Source: Leucaena leucocephala (lineage: Eukaryota > Streptophyta > Magnoliopsida > Fabales > Fabaceae). Taken from it: 64,000 nt of DNA. The translations under genes and the position numbers were made by a program. Every line of letters starts with the position of its first letter. Position 1 is the first letter of the stretch. This document shows, piece by piece, positions 35,008 to 48,555 of this stretch. The stretch lies in assembly GCA_037074615.1 (NCBI GenBank), contig CM073515.1:16701001-16765000 (forward strand), in the 5' to 3' direction. Below the pieces are notes generated by a model. That model made no database searches and was not told the DNA's origin. It saw only the letters and a list, made by a program, of their open reading frames with translations.

Positions 35008-36478
35008 TAATAAGACACATTTTGTATATGGTTTCTATGATATTTTTAATAGTTTTATAACAACTTTACCATTTATTTTATGCCTTAAATTGTACTTTTG
35101 TGAAATTCATGATTGTACGTGGCAATATGCTAATTAAAGGATAAAATGGTAAATTAACTCTTTCAAACTGCATATATTCTATTATTTATTGATTTGGACT
35201 TTTACATTGAGCTTTTATGTTGAATTATAGGTATTTTGGAAGAAAGCAAGGACTAGAAAAGAAATTACAAGTCAATAAAAGTGAAACCATGCTCCTGTGC
35301 CTTTTAGTCATGACCAAAGAGTCCGCTGGTTACAACCTTGATTCTTTTGGAAGTCTCTCTATGTTTATAGGTTGTGACCAGAATATGGATCTGGTCATGA
35401 CTAAAATGCAAAATCACTAAAACTGCGCGTTTTGAATTAGGTCATGCAAGAAAAAAAAAAGGAGAGGAAGGCTTTCGTGAAGGGGAGGCTAGTTTTTGAC
35501 CTGATTAGGCTAAGAAACATTACTTAAGAACTCTCTGATCACCTTTTCCACATCTTCTATCGTTCTACACCTCTCCACATCTCTATACCATCAATCTATC
35601 GTCTTCTCATTATTTCTTCATGGCATCACATATGGACAATGATTGCATTACAATAAGAGTCATGAGAGGCTAAATCTTTAGTCTCTTGGTGATGGATCTG
35701 ATATCTTGAACTCATAGACTCAAATGGGGAGTTTCTACTATTCTAATTTGTATCTTCTCATGTTATGATTGTTGCTAGATCTAGGGTTTTCATTTTGTGA
35801 GCAAGTTTTGAATATCGTTTGATCATTCTCATATTAGACTTTGTAATTGAATCTAGATGATTTGAACATTTGTTTTTTAATAGAATATTTCATTTTCTAT
35901 TTTAAGAGAGTTGGGTTATTATCAGCGATCGTTGTTAATTAATTCAATTGCTTGAAATCTAGGGTTTTCGATCGACGACCATTCGAGGGTATTTTCATCA
36001 TCTAATTCAATTTACATGCTAAGTGGTTTCTGACAGTTCGCTAATAGTTCTTAAACTAGCTTTAATCAAAAGGGTTTAAGGAAAATTAGGGTTCTAGACT
36101 CAATCGATCGATTGAGATTTTCTCTAAGACTTAGTGATTTTAAAACTCTAATTTTAATGTGAGAGCAAGGATAGATACGTTTTCATCATCATGAGTCTTT
36201 CATAACATATTTCTCAAACAAACCAACTCATTTTCATCTTAATCAAAAATTGAAAAATATTTACTTTTCTGCACATTGCTTTTATTGTATCAATCACTAA
36301 ACCCCAAAAACCATTTTATCCCTGCTCATGTTTTTCATTGATTTTGACATCCAATATGATAGATTTTGAAATAAAATGTTCCTTGAGAAGAATGATAGGG
36401 TTATGCCTTATACTATATTATATTGGGTGCAATTAACTTTATTTTGATGGATCGGACCACGACAATCTGCCCTCATCA
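35008..36478 (+). repeat. Athila/Tat-like gypsy LTR B, about 1.47 kb
   Basis: It is homologous to LTR A. The first dinucleotide is decayed (TAATAAGACACA against TGATAGAACACA in A) and it ends ..CCCTCATCA. Site pairs 35307/35329 (22 bp) and 35371/35394 match the array positions of LTR A. The five bases before it are ACCAC. Confidence 0.75.
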
Positions 36479-36479
36479 A

Positions 36480-36497
36480 TGGCTCCATTGCCGCGGA
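36480..36497 (+). other. Athila-like primer binding site B
   Basis: It reads TGGCTCCATTGCCGCGGA, close to the tRNA-Asp-type site, two bases after the LTR end at 36478. Confidence 0.75.
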
Positions 36498-36940
36498 GCT
36501 AAGTCATTAGTTCCTTAGTAATTCTTTGTTAATTTCATTAGCTAACTGAGTTATTTTTCTTATTTTAGTTTGCATTTTAGTTTTAGTAGTTTTTAAATTG
36601 CATTACATTCTACACTTTTATGAGTTTTTTGTAAAAAAATCAGTCTCTGTGACTGTGAGTCGCGACCTAAACTCACATGCGTCGCGACAATTACTCTCTG
36701 TGGCTTTAAGTCATGACCAAACACCATTTGTGTTGCGAACTGATTACTTCCCTATGAAATTTGACTACTCTACAAAGACCAATCGAGAAATTTAAAACCT
36801 TCAGTTGTGACTACTGCTCTATGTGATGAGTCACGATAAAACACACTTTAGTCTCACCTAACTAAAAATTTTCTGTTGTGCAACTTCTATGACTAACTCT
36901 TATTGATTGCATTGATTATTCTATATTGTTTCTACATTGC
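36498..36940 (+). other. Athila-like leader B with phased GTCGCGAC sites
   Basis: Perfect GTCGCGAC at 36659 and 36681 (22 bp apart), GTCATGAC at 36710 (29 bp on) and a GTTGCGAAC variant at 36732 (22 bp on) reproduce the 22-29-22 spacing of the Copia-1 array. Further degraded sites lie at 36804 and 36830. Confidence 0.8.
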
Positions 36941-39900
36941 ATGTGTAAAAGAACTGAACCATTAATGCCTTTTGAACCTAAAATAGAGAGAAGACTTACG
37001 AAACTAAAGGGAGAATTTATAGAATTTAGAGAAGAAGAAACAAAATCTAGTTCCTCTAGTATTCTAGAGTCTGATACTAAATTGAATATGGCTGATATTA
37101 ATCATAATGAGTGTAATGGGCATGGCGAAAATGAAATGCTGGAAATTGTGCCCTAGGAGCCAATCATTGTCTTATGAACATTGTTGATTTATGAATTTAT
37201 TAATTGTGTTATCATATTATTTGCATGTTTACTGTGATGACCATCCTTGGATAACTCATGATCTTATCCTAAATGTCCATGGTCAGTCATCTATGCGGGA
37301 GAAAAGATGAAATAAGACCAGTATGACATTGAAGATGTATAGAGATATAAATCGAAGTCATAGGCACATGTAATAATACAAGGTGTTGGATTGACCCGCT
37401 ATGAGAGAGCTGCATGGGTTAAGTCATAAGCTTCTCTCATATACAAATCATGTCACTATGCCCTTTGACCTGATATCATCATGGATTCCTACATGATAAA
37501 CGCTCAGCTTTGACCAAGTCAAAAGTCACTTTTGACCGAGTGATCATAAAGACAATGTCCGGGCTTAGTGGTTTTTCGTGCGGAGGAATGTGAATGGTCA
37601 AGATAGATTTATCCCTCATATTTGTAGAGAGATATTACTGGGCCCCTCAATGAGTTAGTCTGAGAAATGTATGGCCATACTGTAATGGAAAGGTAGTTCC
37701 ATTTCCATAGTCAGACTACTCAGGGATCGACAAAGTAATGGTCAGGAATAGGAGGATGACATTCTCCATGCCTCATCTATGACCAAAATATCGTGTGACA
37801 AAAGGGACATGATATGGTTGTATAAAAGGTTACATCGTTCATCGATCCTCATATGATTTGGATAGTCGTGATGTCTTGCTAAAGATCGCTTGCGACTTGT
37901 GAGTCAATATAGTAAATGACCCACTGCCAACTTCATATGAACCTATAAGGTCACACACAAAATAGCCCAACACGAGCTATGATATCCAAATTCATTGGAT
38001 CTAAGACATGTCCAGATTCAACGAATGATCCAGGGTGGATGTATATATTTATTTATATTTATATTCGTATATATATAAATTCGTATATATATTATATATA
38101 AGAGATATTTACAAGATTTAATTTATAAGGATCAATTAAATCTCTATCACATTTGAATTTGAAATTCAAATTGATATGATATCTCATATAAGAGATATTT
38201 ACAAGATTTAATTTTTAAGAATAAAATTAAATCTCTATCACGTTTGAATTTGAAATTCAAATTGATATGATTTCAAATTTGATTTATGAGAATAAATCAA
38301 ATATAATTCTGTCTTATCTTTATTTTAAATTAAATAAATGGGTGAAATAAATCTGTGGGACGGATTTAATACAAACACTATTTATTTAATTAGTTTCTTA
38401 TCAAATTATACAATATATGATATTGTATTAATTTCATAATTAATATAAGATTAATTCTAAAAATCTAAGTCTGTGGTAACACACATAGCATCCTATATAT
38501 CTGATATTTAGGAGCTATGGTTGGGACAGAAAAAAAAGTGTGAACAGGAATCCGCAAAAGGTTTGCATATAAGAAACTGCCGAAATAGAGACAGAGAAGA
38601 CGAATTCTTGAGTAAGCCCTAGAGGGACAGGAGGTGCTAGCACACCATTCATGGCTGGAACACTATTCGTGTGGATACCAGTAGAGGAAGCTGACCTGAG
38701 TCATTGACTTCTTGCGATCGAAAAGAGATCACGAGACGCAGAGATAAGCTGTGCACATCGCAACCAGAAGCTGAGAAAGTCGTGACTGAATACTGAGGGT
38801 AATACTTCTTTCCACTTGACTTAAACACATACGGTAGATCCTGGCAGGGAATGGAAAAATTTTTAAGTTAATTTCTGCTACGTGTCTTCCAATTCCTTAC
38901 ATGAAATACCAATGAATGTAGAAGATAATAGAAGTGTGAGAGAAATAAATCATTCGAATGTGAATTATGATCCATATGGCTTTTACACTGAAAAGGGCCA
39001 ATTTTGAGATTAAATGATATTTGATTGTAGCCTTACCTAAATTTCATGGTTTTGCACGAGAATGTCCACACAAGCACTTACAAACCATGCATATGATATG
39101 TTCTTCAATGAAGCCTCCAACGACTGCACTAGATGATGTCTTAAGGAGGTGTTTCCAGTTTACCTTGGAAAGGAAGGCTAAGGAGTGGCTATATAATTTG
39201 CCAACTCATTTCTCCACTCTCACATGGGATCAACTGAAGTCAACATATCTTAAACAGTTTTTTCCAGCTTCAAAGACCACTAGAATGAAGAAGGAGATAA
39301 CTAATATTCTGTAACAGGATGAAGAATCTTTACATGAGTATTGGACGAAGTTTCTTAACCTGTTGGCTTGATGCCCTCACTACAACATGACTAAGGCTGA
39401 TTTAGTAGACATTTTCTTTGATGGTCTACTTCCTCATAATCAGGTTTCCTTGAATGCTATAACACATGAATCCTTGAGAGATAAGACTCCACAAGCAAGT
39501 TGGGATTTATTCCAAAAAATGGCCAATGACAACCATCAGACAGGGGATCCAAGGAGAATGTCCACATCTTCTTCAAGTAATTCAAATGTGATCTTAGCTG
39601 AAATAGTAGCCCTAGAAAACAGAATGGAGAAAAGGATGAATTTGATTAAAAGAGAGCTACATTCCACAACATAAGTTCATGCAGTGGATACCTCATAAGC
39701 CTTGGCTATTAGATGTGAATCATGCGGTTCAATGATGCATGTTATCAGTACATGTGATAGACAGTATAAAGAAGTGGAAGCAATGTATCAAGGGAGAGAC
39801 AATAATACTTGAAGAGAGACCCATACTCTAACACATACAACCTTGGTTAGAAAGGCCACCCAAACTTTATGTGGAGGTGATAGGCCAAATCAATTCCAAG

Positions 39901-41174
39901 GAGGTGATACTTCCTTAAGCAACTACCAAAATAATGCAAGGTATATAGTTCCAACTCACCCTAATACCTTATTAACATCAAGTCCATATGAGACTTCTCA
40001 ATTGTTGAAGAGTATGGCTGCGTAGATGAACAATATGGATTGTAGAATGACCAATATAGACAACAAGCTCAAGGAGAATGATAGTTAGTTTGCCTCCATA
40101 GCTTCAATTGTCCAAAGTATAGAGAAGGATAATGCAGATATGCATAAAAACTTGAAGAGTTAAGTTCTAAGAATGCAGATATCACAAGTCACTTAGCTCA
40201 AGTCTCCAATACAGTGAGTGACATTCAAGGAAAGAGTAGTGGTGGCATACCTTTGAACACCATCATTAATCTGAGGGGTCTAAATGTTATATCCCTCAGA
40301 AGTGGCAGAAAGGTGCATTTTAAGGAAACTGATACACTAGAACAGGATATGGAAGATGCTGAATTTAAGAATTCATCTCTGCCACAGGTGAAAATTGGTA
40401 AATCTGAAAGTGATAAAAAATGGCAGCTTATAATGAAGAATTCAACCCAAGAGGAGAACTCACAAGCCCAAGTAGAGATACAAGAGCTACAAGAAGAAGG
40501 AGCAGTAGCACTAAATCCAGTGTACAAAAGAAAGCAACCTGAGGAGAAGCCATAGTTGAGCAAGCAAGAAGCCTCTATGCACAAAGGTAAGGAGGTAAGT
40601 ATAAAATATCTCCCTTTTCCTAACTTTTACTTTACTAAAAAGAAAAAGGTTGACCACGATTTTGTAAAAGATACTTATACTCCATTCAATAAGTTAGAAA
40701 TAAACATCATGTTGGTAATTCCTCAAGAGAAACCCTAAATATGCAAAATTTTTGAAGGAACTGTGTGCTAATAAAAAGAAGTTTAGGCTCCTTGAGAGAA
40801 TCCAAGTGAGTGCTAATGTGTCATCACTCTTTAAGGCTGAATTACCGATTAAGTGCCAAGACCCAGGATCCTACATGTACTATAAGAAATGTTCCTATTA
40901 AGGGAGCATTACTATATATAGGGCCATCCATTAATGTAATGCCTTAGTCAGTATATCAAGCTTTAGGTATCAATAATCTTAGAGACATAAGCATAGTGCT
41001 CCAATTAGCTGATAGGTCAATTAGGTATCCGAAGGAAATCATTGAGGATGTTCTGGTGCAGGTCAAGGGCTTAGTAATCCCAGTTGATTTTTATGTTTTG
41101 GACATATCCAATGAGTTAGTAAATGACAACATTTTGATCCTAAGCCGACCTTTCCTCCAAACTTTCAAGACCAT
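36941..41174 (+). pseudogene. Athila-like gag and protease, element B, broken and split
   Basis: Gag opens at the ATG 36941-36943, is interrupted by a solo LTR (37137-38901) and resumes at 38902. The conserved Gag core lies at 39021-39314, with LPKFHGF and KEWLYNLP. It is followed by 39387-39674, a CCHC knuckle (39715-39756), the Gag C-terminus (40214-40555) and a retropepsin-like part (about 40880-41174) with LQLADRS, EDVLVQV and LSRPFLQT motifs. The catalytic D-L-G motif is lost (it reads I-G-P-S near 40919). Stops near 39312, 39372, 39672 and 40023 show it is dead. The frame passes into the next element at 41175. Confidence 0.88.
37137..38901 (+). mobile_element. Solo LTR of the Copia-1 family in Athila-like gag, TSD TGAAA
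   Basis: It starts TGCTGGAAATTGTGCCC (one change in the terminal TGTTGG) and ends CCAATTCCTTACA. TGAAA flanks it at 37132-37136 and 38902-38906, and gag text reads on across the site as in element A (34050-34075). It has about two copies of the AT hairpin unit (38113-38290) and three degraded octamer positions at 38728, 38757 and 38779, spaced 29 and 22 bp. Confidence 0.95.
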
Positions 41175-44100
41175 TAAAACATCCTACTTTTACTACCTCA
41201 GAGTATGTATTCAGAAGCGTATTTGATTAGCGGAAGCATTACATTAGCCCAAAAATTAAAATTTTAAAACTTACTTCTCGAGTACTGTTCATTTGCTTAT
41301 TTCCAGATTTATAGTCTAAATTTAAAAATTCATAACTAATTGTAAAAAACTCGTATAGAGGTGATACAAATTTATAATTAAATCTCTTTCATAGATCTTT
41401 ATGGAAAAAATATAAATTTGGACATTTACTCTGCCAATTGATACGGTTAAATCGTTACTTTTTACTGTTCATATGGCAAATTCTGAAATTTCCAGATTCT
41501 ATCTCTTAACTTTGTAAATTCATTTCTCTTGATATACACATAAAAATGAGCCATATTACATATTCATTTAAAGATATGGATGTGTAATACGTGCTCATAA
41601 AATTTTGTGGATTAATTCCTTTATTTGCTAGGTCAAACTGAAGCCACAACAAAACTACTCTAGGACCTACATTTTTACCATTTCAGTTTCCTTTTTTTCA
41701 CTTTCAATAATTGTTCCAGCATGGATAAACCATCTCTTTTGCCTTTCATGCATTCATATACATCATGGGGTTATGCCATAATTCTTTCATACATTTTCTT
41801 TACATATAATGGACATTACATAAGATTACATAAAAAGGCTAACATATATGCATGCCATCACTTGTATACTCTTCCTCTTCCATTCCTTAGCTCATGTACC
41901 AAACATGATTCTTCCATCATGAATAACTTGTTATGGTTGGTTATAGGAGGGTGAGGTTATAGGGAATCTAAGTAGCAAACATTACCACTTAAATATGCAA
42001 GATGGATGCTAATGCATGATATGTAATTTCATTAAATTTTCTTTAATTAGTGACATGCCATCATGCTATATACTTTTGCATAAAAGTGCATGGCCATGGA
42101 AAACATGTTATTCACAATACATTCAACATCATTTAACATGTCACAACATCATTCAAATATCATATACATGTCAACACATAAGCATATCACATCAAGCACA
42201 TAAAAAGGTAAGTGCACTACCTTGCACTTAAGCTTTTCTCTTGATCTTTTGCACTTGCTCCCTAGCTTTCCAACCATGTAGCCTTTCAGTCAATCACTTG
42301 CCAATATTTTCTTGGATGTTTCAAGGTCCTAAACACATTCATATTCATCACATAATTCATTAGGACCATGAACTCCAACAATGTTTAAGACTATCCTTGA
42401 TAAACTCTTTACTTACATAACTTTCTCTAGCCTTCACTAATTAACTTGCATTTGAACTAATTGATGTATTGACTTTACCCTACACAATTTCATGTTTTGA
42501 ATCCATTTATGAGCTTAGAATCATGAAATTCCAGCTCCTATTTACTATTATGTATAGAATTACATAGCACCCTCTTTTCTTACAAAAATTCTCATTTTGA
42601 TCTAATGCTTCCCATACTTGTTTCTCCACTTTATCCCACACAACTTTTCATTTTAAAACCATTAAAAGCATCAAAATCATGAAATTCTAATCAGTGTTCA
42701 TGCGAGTGAACAATAATAGAGAAAAACTTTAAAAATTATAACTTGGAATTCCAATGCTTCCAAGGTTCAAAACCTATCCAATCCTCCACACAATTATCAT
42801 ATAAATTCAATAGAAGCATTAGATCATTGAAATTACATTTCCTTCCATCATGAATAGTGCAAACTGAAATGGTTCAACCATGGCAAAGTCAAGAATATCA
42901 ACTTGATTTAACAACGAATCACTTAACTAGCTTGTTTAAGCTTCAATCATATAACTCTAACTTTAATTTATTCTTTCTCCTTTCATCTAAGGTTTTGGAC
43001 TGCACAAACACCTTAGAGAAAACTCAACTTTCTTCCATAAAAACCCTAAGGTCAAGCTCCGAAATCAAAGGAAAATACGCTAGGTTAGATTGCTTACCTT
43101 CAATCTCTAGCTTGCTTGAACTTTGGTACCTTGAATCTTCTTTGTCTTGACTTGAGTTTTCATTTTATAAGAGTGTCCCCAAGGGTTGTCATGCCACAGC
43201 TTGATTCAGATTTTGCGGGGAGTATTTATAGCCAAATCCCATGGAAAAACAATGGCCAAAATTAATTTATGCACTATTTGATATAATGGCTCACATTTAA
43301 TTTTGGATTTAATTTTTTCTAAAAAGATAATTATGGCATCATCCATGACATCATCAAGCCACACTTCATAGGGCTAGGTGGCACCATTTCAAGGGAAAGA
43401 AGCTTCTAAAAAAATCTAGTCCAATCCGGTACCGACTCAGTCCGATTTCTCAAAAACCATACTATTTTATAAATATAATGTTGCTGAGATTCTATAATAT
43501 ACTGTCAAACCTTAAATCCAGTACCCAAATTCCTCTTACCATTAACATTCTTAGACTGGGCCAAAACTTAATTACAGATCCCTTGGCAAATGACTGAAAT
43601 CCCTTGGTTCACTATCTTGCATTATATTAACCCTAAGGGCATAATTGTCATTTTACACCTCTTTACTTCTTATAAAGGCATATACTGACACTGACTAATC
43701 ACTCTTGTACTTTCCTAGACATTTTTTACGTATCTAAATGACCAAAATGCCCTTCATCTAACTCTGACTCAATGACACAACACAATGGCTTACATTCAGT
43801 GGCATTTTCATAATTTTACATTTTTCCCGATCTTTATTAGCCCTAACCCACATACTTATCTGAAAATATCATTAGCCCTATAAGGCGCCATTTTGGGCCT
43901 TCTACATGATCCCCTACCTTCATGGGCTCAACTCCCGATAAATTTCCTAAAACATATTTATTAGGTGTTTTAATCCACTGTAAATTCTATAATAAATTCT
44001 ACATAACTCCTTTTTAAGCTCTGTCAATTTTAAAATTTGGGACTTATCTAATTCTGGGCATTTTTTGGGTCTTTTCTTGCTCAACTTTCTCATATTACCA

Positions 44101-44342
44101 TTTTGCCCTTGAACTTTTAAAAATTATACTTTAGACCCTCAACTTTTTATAATTACACTTAATCGCCCAAAGTTTATTTCTACTTTCATTTTTCATCATA
44201 GCACTTTTAAACATTTCATTTTAGCCCTTTATTTTATCCTTTGTCTAATAATTATTTTTCCTTTCTATTCATCATCATAATCTTTTCTAAACCTCTTTTA
44301 TCTATCAGTCTTATACAGATAGAGAAAAATTAGGATAGGACA
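41175..44342 (-). mobile_element. Solo gypsy LTR (LTR4 family), 3168 bp, TSD ACCAT
   Basis: The plus strand starts TAAAACATCC (from TGWAACATCC) and ends GGATAGGACA. ACCAT flanks it at 41170-41174 and 44343-44347. Removing it and one TSD rejoins the Athila-like pol frame (LQTFKTI..ISMKHSS). It is non-coding; its text and terminal motifs are related to the LARD LTRs but form a distinct family. Confidence 0.93.
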
Positions 44343-44347
44343 ACCAT

Positions 44348-44559
44348 CATTAGTATGAAGCATAGTTCTATCACAATGGAAGTTGGAGAGCATGTGGTAA
44401 ACAACATGAATGAAGCAATGAAATTTCCTTCTGATAATTCTGCTTTTACTACTTTGAATGCCATTGATTATACTATTGAAGAGACTAGGGATGAAAATGA
44501 ATTAAGTTTGCATGATAATGTGTTTGCAAAAGGTTTGTTGAGTGATTTTGCATGATCCC
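44348..44559 (+). pseudogene. Athila-like pol, PR-RT linker segment 1
   Basis: The 71-codon open text (with MEVGEHVV and NEAMKFPSD) continues the protease segment ending at 41174. The phrase is typical of the region after protease in Athila Pol. It ends with GLLSDFA and a stop just before the next solo LTR. Confidence 0.8.
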
Positions 44560-47500
44560 TGTAACATCTTTACTTTCATATGTCTTAGGGACCATTTAGT
44601 AGCATTTAAAACCACTTACAAGACCTTGAAAGTCCATTAGCCAAATCTGTAATTTTACTCTTTCTCATATTACTGTTCTATAAAACTCAAAATGAAGTGG
44701 TTCAAAAACCTACATGAAGCTAACATGTTGAAATTTAAGGGAAAAATAATTTATAGGCTAAATGATTATCCAATTAATACAGTTTATTCATTAAAGTTTA
44801 TTGTTCATTTGATTAAAAACTCTGGAAACAGATTCTGGTCCCTTACTTTGGAAATTCATTTCTCTTGATATACACATCCAAATGACACATTCTGCATATT
44901 CATTTAAATCTCTGGATGTGTGGTATATGCTCATAAAATTTCGTGAACTAGTTATTTCATTTGCTAGGTCAAATTGAAGCTACAACAAAACTGCTTTAGG
45001 ACCTATGTTTTACCATTTCAGTTTCTTTTCTTTCACTTTCAATAATTATTCAAGCATACATAAGCCATCAAATTAACTTCTCAATATTCATATACATCAT
45101 GTACATATGCCATAATTATTTCAAATAGCTTCATCACATAATTACACACCTTACATGGCATTTACATACATGGGTAATTCATAGCCTATGCTATAATCTT
45201 AAATACTTCACTTTCCTTCTTCCATGCTTTAGCTTATGTCCCAAACATGATTCTTCCATCTTGAATAACCTATTATGGTTGGTTATGGGAGGGTGAGATT
45301 CTAGAAAATCTCAGTAGCAAACATTACCACTTAAATATGCAAGATGGATGCTAATGCATGATATGTAAATTCATTAAACTTTCTTTGATTAGTGACATGC
45401 CATCGTGCTATATACTCTTACATAAAGTGCATGGCCATGGAAAACATGTTATTCACAATACATTTAACATCATTAATCATGTCATAACATTATTCAGATA
45501 TCATATACATATCAACACATAAGAATACCACATCAAGCACATAAAGAGGTAAGTTCACTACCTTGCACTTAAGCTTTCCTCTTGATCTTTAACACTTGCT
45601 CACTAGCTTTCCAACCATGAAGCCTTTATGTCAATCACTTCCCAACATGTTCTTGGATATTTCAAGGTCCTAAACACATTCATATTCATCACATAATTCA
45701 TTAGGACTCATGAACTCTAACTATATTTAAGACTAACTTTGTTACACTCTTTATTGTCATAACTTTCTCTAATCTTCACTAATCCACTTGGATCTTTAAC
45801 CAATTGATGTCTTGATTTTACCCTACACAATTTCATCTTTTGAATCCATTTATGAGCTTAGAATCATGAAATTCTAGCTCCTTCATGGCCTTCTGTACAG
45901 AACTGAATATAAGCATACAATTCTTTCAAAAATTCTCATTTTGATTCTAATGCTTCCCATACTTGTTTCTCCACTTTACCCCACACAACTTTTCATTTTA
46001 GAACCATTGGAACCATCAAAATCATGAAATTTTAATCACTGTTCATGTGTGAACAGTAATAGAGAAGGGTTTCAAAAACTACAATCTTGGAATTTCAATA
46101 CTTTCAAGGTTCAAAACCTTTCCAATCCTACACAAAACCATCATCTAAATTCAATCGAAGCTTTAAATCATTTAAATTCAATTTCCTTCCCTAATGAACA
46201 GTGCATACCAAACAGATTCACCCTTGGCAAAGTCAAGAATATCAACTTGATTCAACAACCAATCACTTAACTAGCTTGTTTAAGCTTCAATCATATACTT
46301 CTAACTTTAATTTCTTCTTTTCCCTTTCATCTAAGGTCTTTGGGCAGCACCTCCCCTTAGAGAAAACTCAAATTTTCTCCCATGAAAACCCTAAGTTCAA
46401 GCTCCCAAATCAAAGGAAAATAAGCTAGGATAGATTGCTTACCTTTAATCTCTAGCTTGCTTGAACTTTGAAACCTTGACTCTTCTTTGTCTTGGCTTGA
46501 GTTTCCATTTTGCAAGAGTTTCCCCAAGGTATCACAAGGCCAAAGTTTTGGGCAGAATGAGGGGGTATTTATAGCTAAAATCCATGAAAAATGAATGGCC
46601 AAGATTGATTTGATTACTATATGATCTAATGGCCCACATTTAATCTTGAATTTAACTTTTTCTAAAAAAATAATAATGACATCATGTGGGATAGCTCATG
46701 GGACACCTAAGAGGGGTAGGTGGTGTGCTGCCCATGCAAGGAAGTTTCTAGAAAAATTCTAGTCCAATCCGGTACTGATCGGCGTAGTTTCACAGCAACC
46801 GGACTATTTTCTGTTCCTAATTTTTTTATAATATACCAGGATAATATTTTCTCCTGGAAATCAATATCTAGGCTTCTCACACCATTGACATACTGGTACT
46901 AGGCCACAACTTAATTACAGATCCCTTGGAAAATGACCAAAATACCCTTGGTGTCATTTCTTGCACTATATTGACCCTAAGGGAATAATTGTCATTTCAC
47001 CCTTATTTACACTGCCTCAGGGAATAAATTGTCTCTAACTAATCATATTCATACTATGTCCCACATTTTAGCCTGTCCCAGATAATCAAAATGCCCTTTA
47101 TCCATCTCTAGTATAATATGGGCATCTAAGGGCATTTTCATAATTTCACACTTTTTCTGGACACTGGCCCCTTCTACTGATAGACTAGTACCTTTGGTTT
47201 TGGGCCCTTCTTGGCATCATCATGGGCCTATATATGAGGTTATCTAGTCTCATTCTATTCAGGCTTACATACTGATAAATTTCATTATTGGATCACGGGT
47301 GTTATCAAACTCTCGTCAAAATTTACTAATGTGTGAATAACTTTTTATACAGAACTTCTTATAGAGTTCTGTCAGATCTAGGACATCTGGCACTATAGGG
47401 CACACTTTCCTATAATTCGCCCACTTATATCTGATGTACATGAAATCTGATAAAAATTCAGATAACTTTTAGAATATCAGTTAATTTTCTACTGTTTGGA

Positions 47501-47875
47501 GCCCTAATAAAATTTCTGTATCATTCCAGATTAACCAGCATATATTCCTCTATTTACTAATGGAATATGGGACTGAAAAACTTCTGGGTATTCTAACCCT
47601 TTTCGGGCTGATCTTTCTATAATTACAATTTTGCCCTTGAACTTTTCACTTAATTACATTTAAATCCCTTAACTTTTTAAAATTACCACTTTTGGCCCAA
47701 ATCTTGTCTCTACTTTCACTTTTTGTCTTTAACCTTTTCTACTTTTCATTTTAGTCTTTATCTTCCTTAAAGAATCATCTAACCTTTATTATTTCTTCTA
47801 ATCTTCGTCATAATCCTTTCCAAGCCTCTTTTCACTATCAGTACTATACGGATAGAGAAAAATTAGGATATGATA
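44560..47875 (-). mobile_element. Solo gypsy LTR (LTR4 family), 3316 bp, TSD ATCCC
   Basis: The plus strand starts TGTAACATCTTTACTTTC and ends GGATATGATA. ATCCC flanks it at 44555-44559 and 47876-47880. It is the same family and orientation as the solo LTR at 41175 but an independent insertion. A hairpin (GAGATT..AATCTC, 45295-45312) lies at the position of the conserved gypsy LTR hairpin. Confidence 0.93.
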
Positions 47876-47880
47876 ATCCC

Positions 47881-48003
47881 AAGATGTTCTAGAAACTGGA
47901 AGTGCAACAATTGAAGAAGGGTTAGGTTTTTGTGACCCAAGGTCGCAACTAAATAACCTCCACATCGTAACTAAACATCAATCTGAGACTCACTGTGAAG
48001 CTA
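47881..48003 (+). pseudogene. Athila-like pol, PR-RT linker segment 2
   Basis: About 40 codons of pol linker remain between two insertions. It holds two octamer-type sites at 47942 (GTCGCAAC) and 47964 (ATCGTAAC), 22 bp apart. The text continues at 63258 once the 15-kb insertion is removed. Confidence 0.7.
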
Positions 48004-48555
48004 TGTCACATCCTTAGTTTCAACCTCAATTATACTCAATTGGAACCCATTTGGATCAATTACATAACCTTTAGCATCAAAAAGATGTATTTTCAAAAGT
48101 TGGCTTCTTGTTCCCTACTTTAACTATTAGCCTCACGCTCATCCCTATCTAACTGAGAGGAATGCTTCTCATAACTATTCGAGAAAAACTTCCCAAGTAA
48201 GTGAAAAAATCTCCATCTCTATGGAGTAACTTCTATATCTTTCTACTATCTCTTGACTTTTTCTGTATGTCAGTCTCAGTCTACTTTAGACTAGATTGTG
48301 GTTCCTTTCAAGTCTTTCTCTAGATCCTGACTAATAAGTCACATAGATCTCATTTATCATCTAGCATTACTACTTCTGTTCTCTAGGGTAGAGCGTTAGG
48401 CTACTGTCTCTTCGTGATAGAGTCCCTTTAGGTTACTTCTATTCTCTAGGGTGGAGCGCTAGGTTACCATCTCATGCTAGTATACTAGAGTATAAACTTG
48501 ATTTAGGTTAATACCCTCTATGGCATATCTGTGTATCATCCCTGCTATAGCATTT

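Noticed and set aside
40225..40584. 119-codon minus frame
   Set aside because: It is the antisense shadow of the Athila-like gag C-terminus at 40214-40555.
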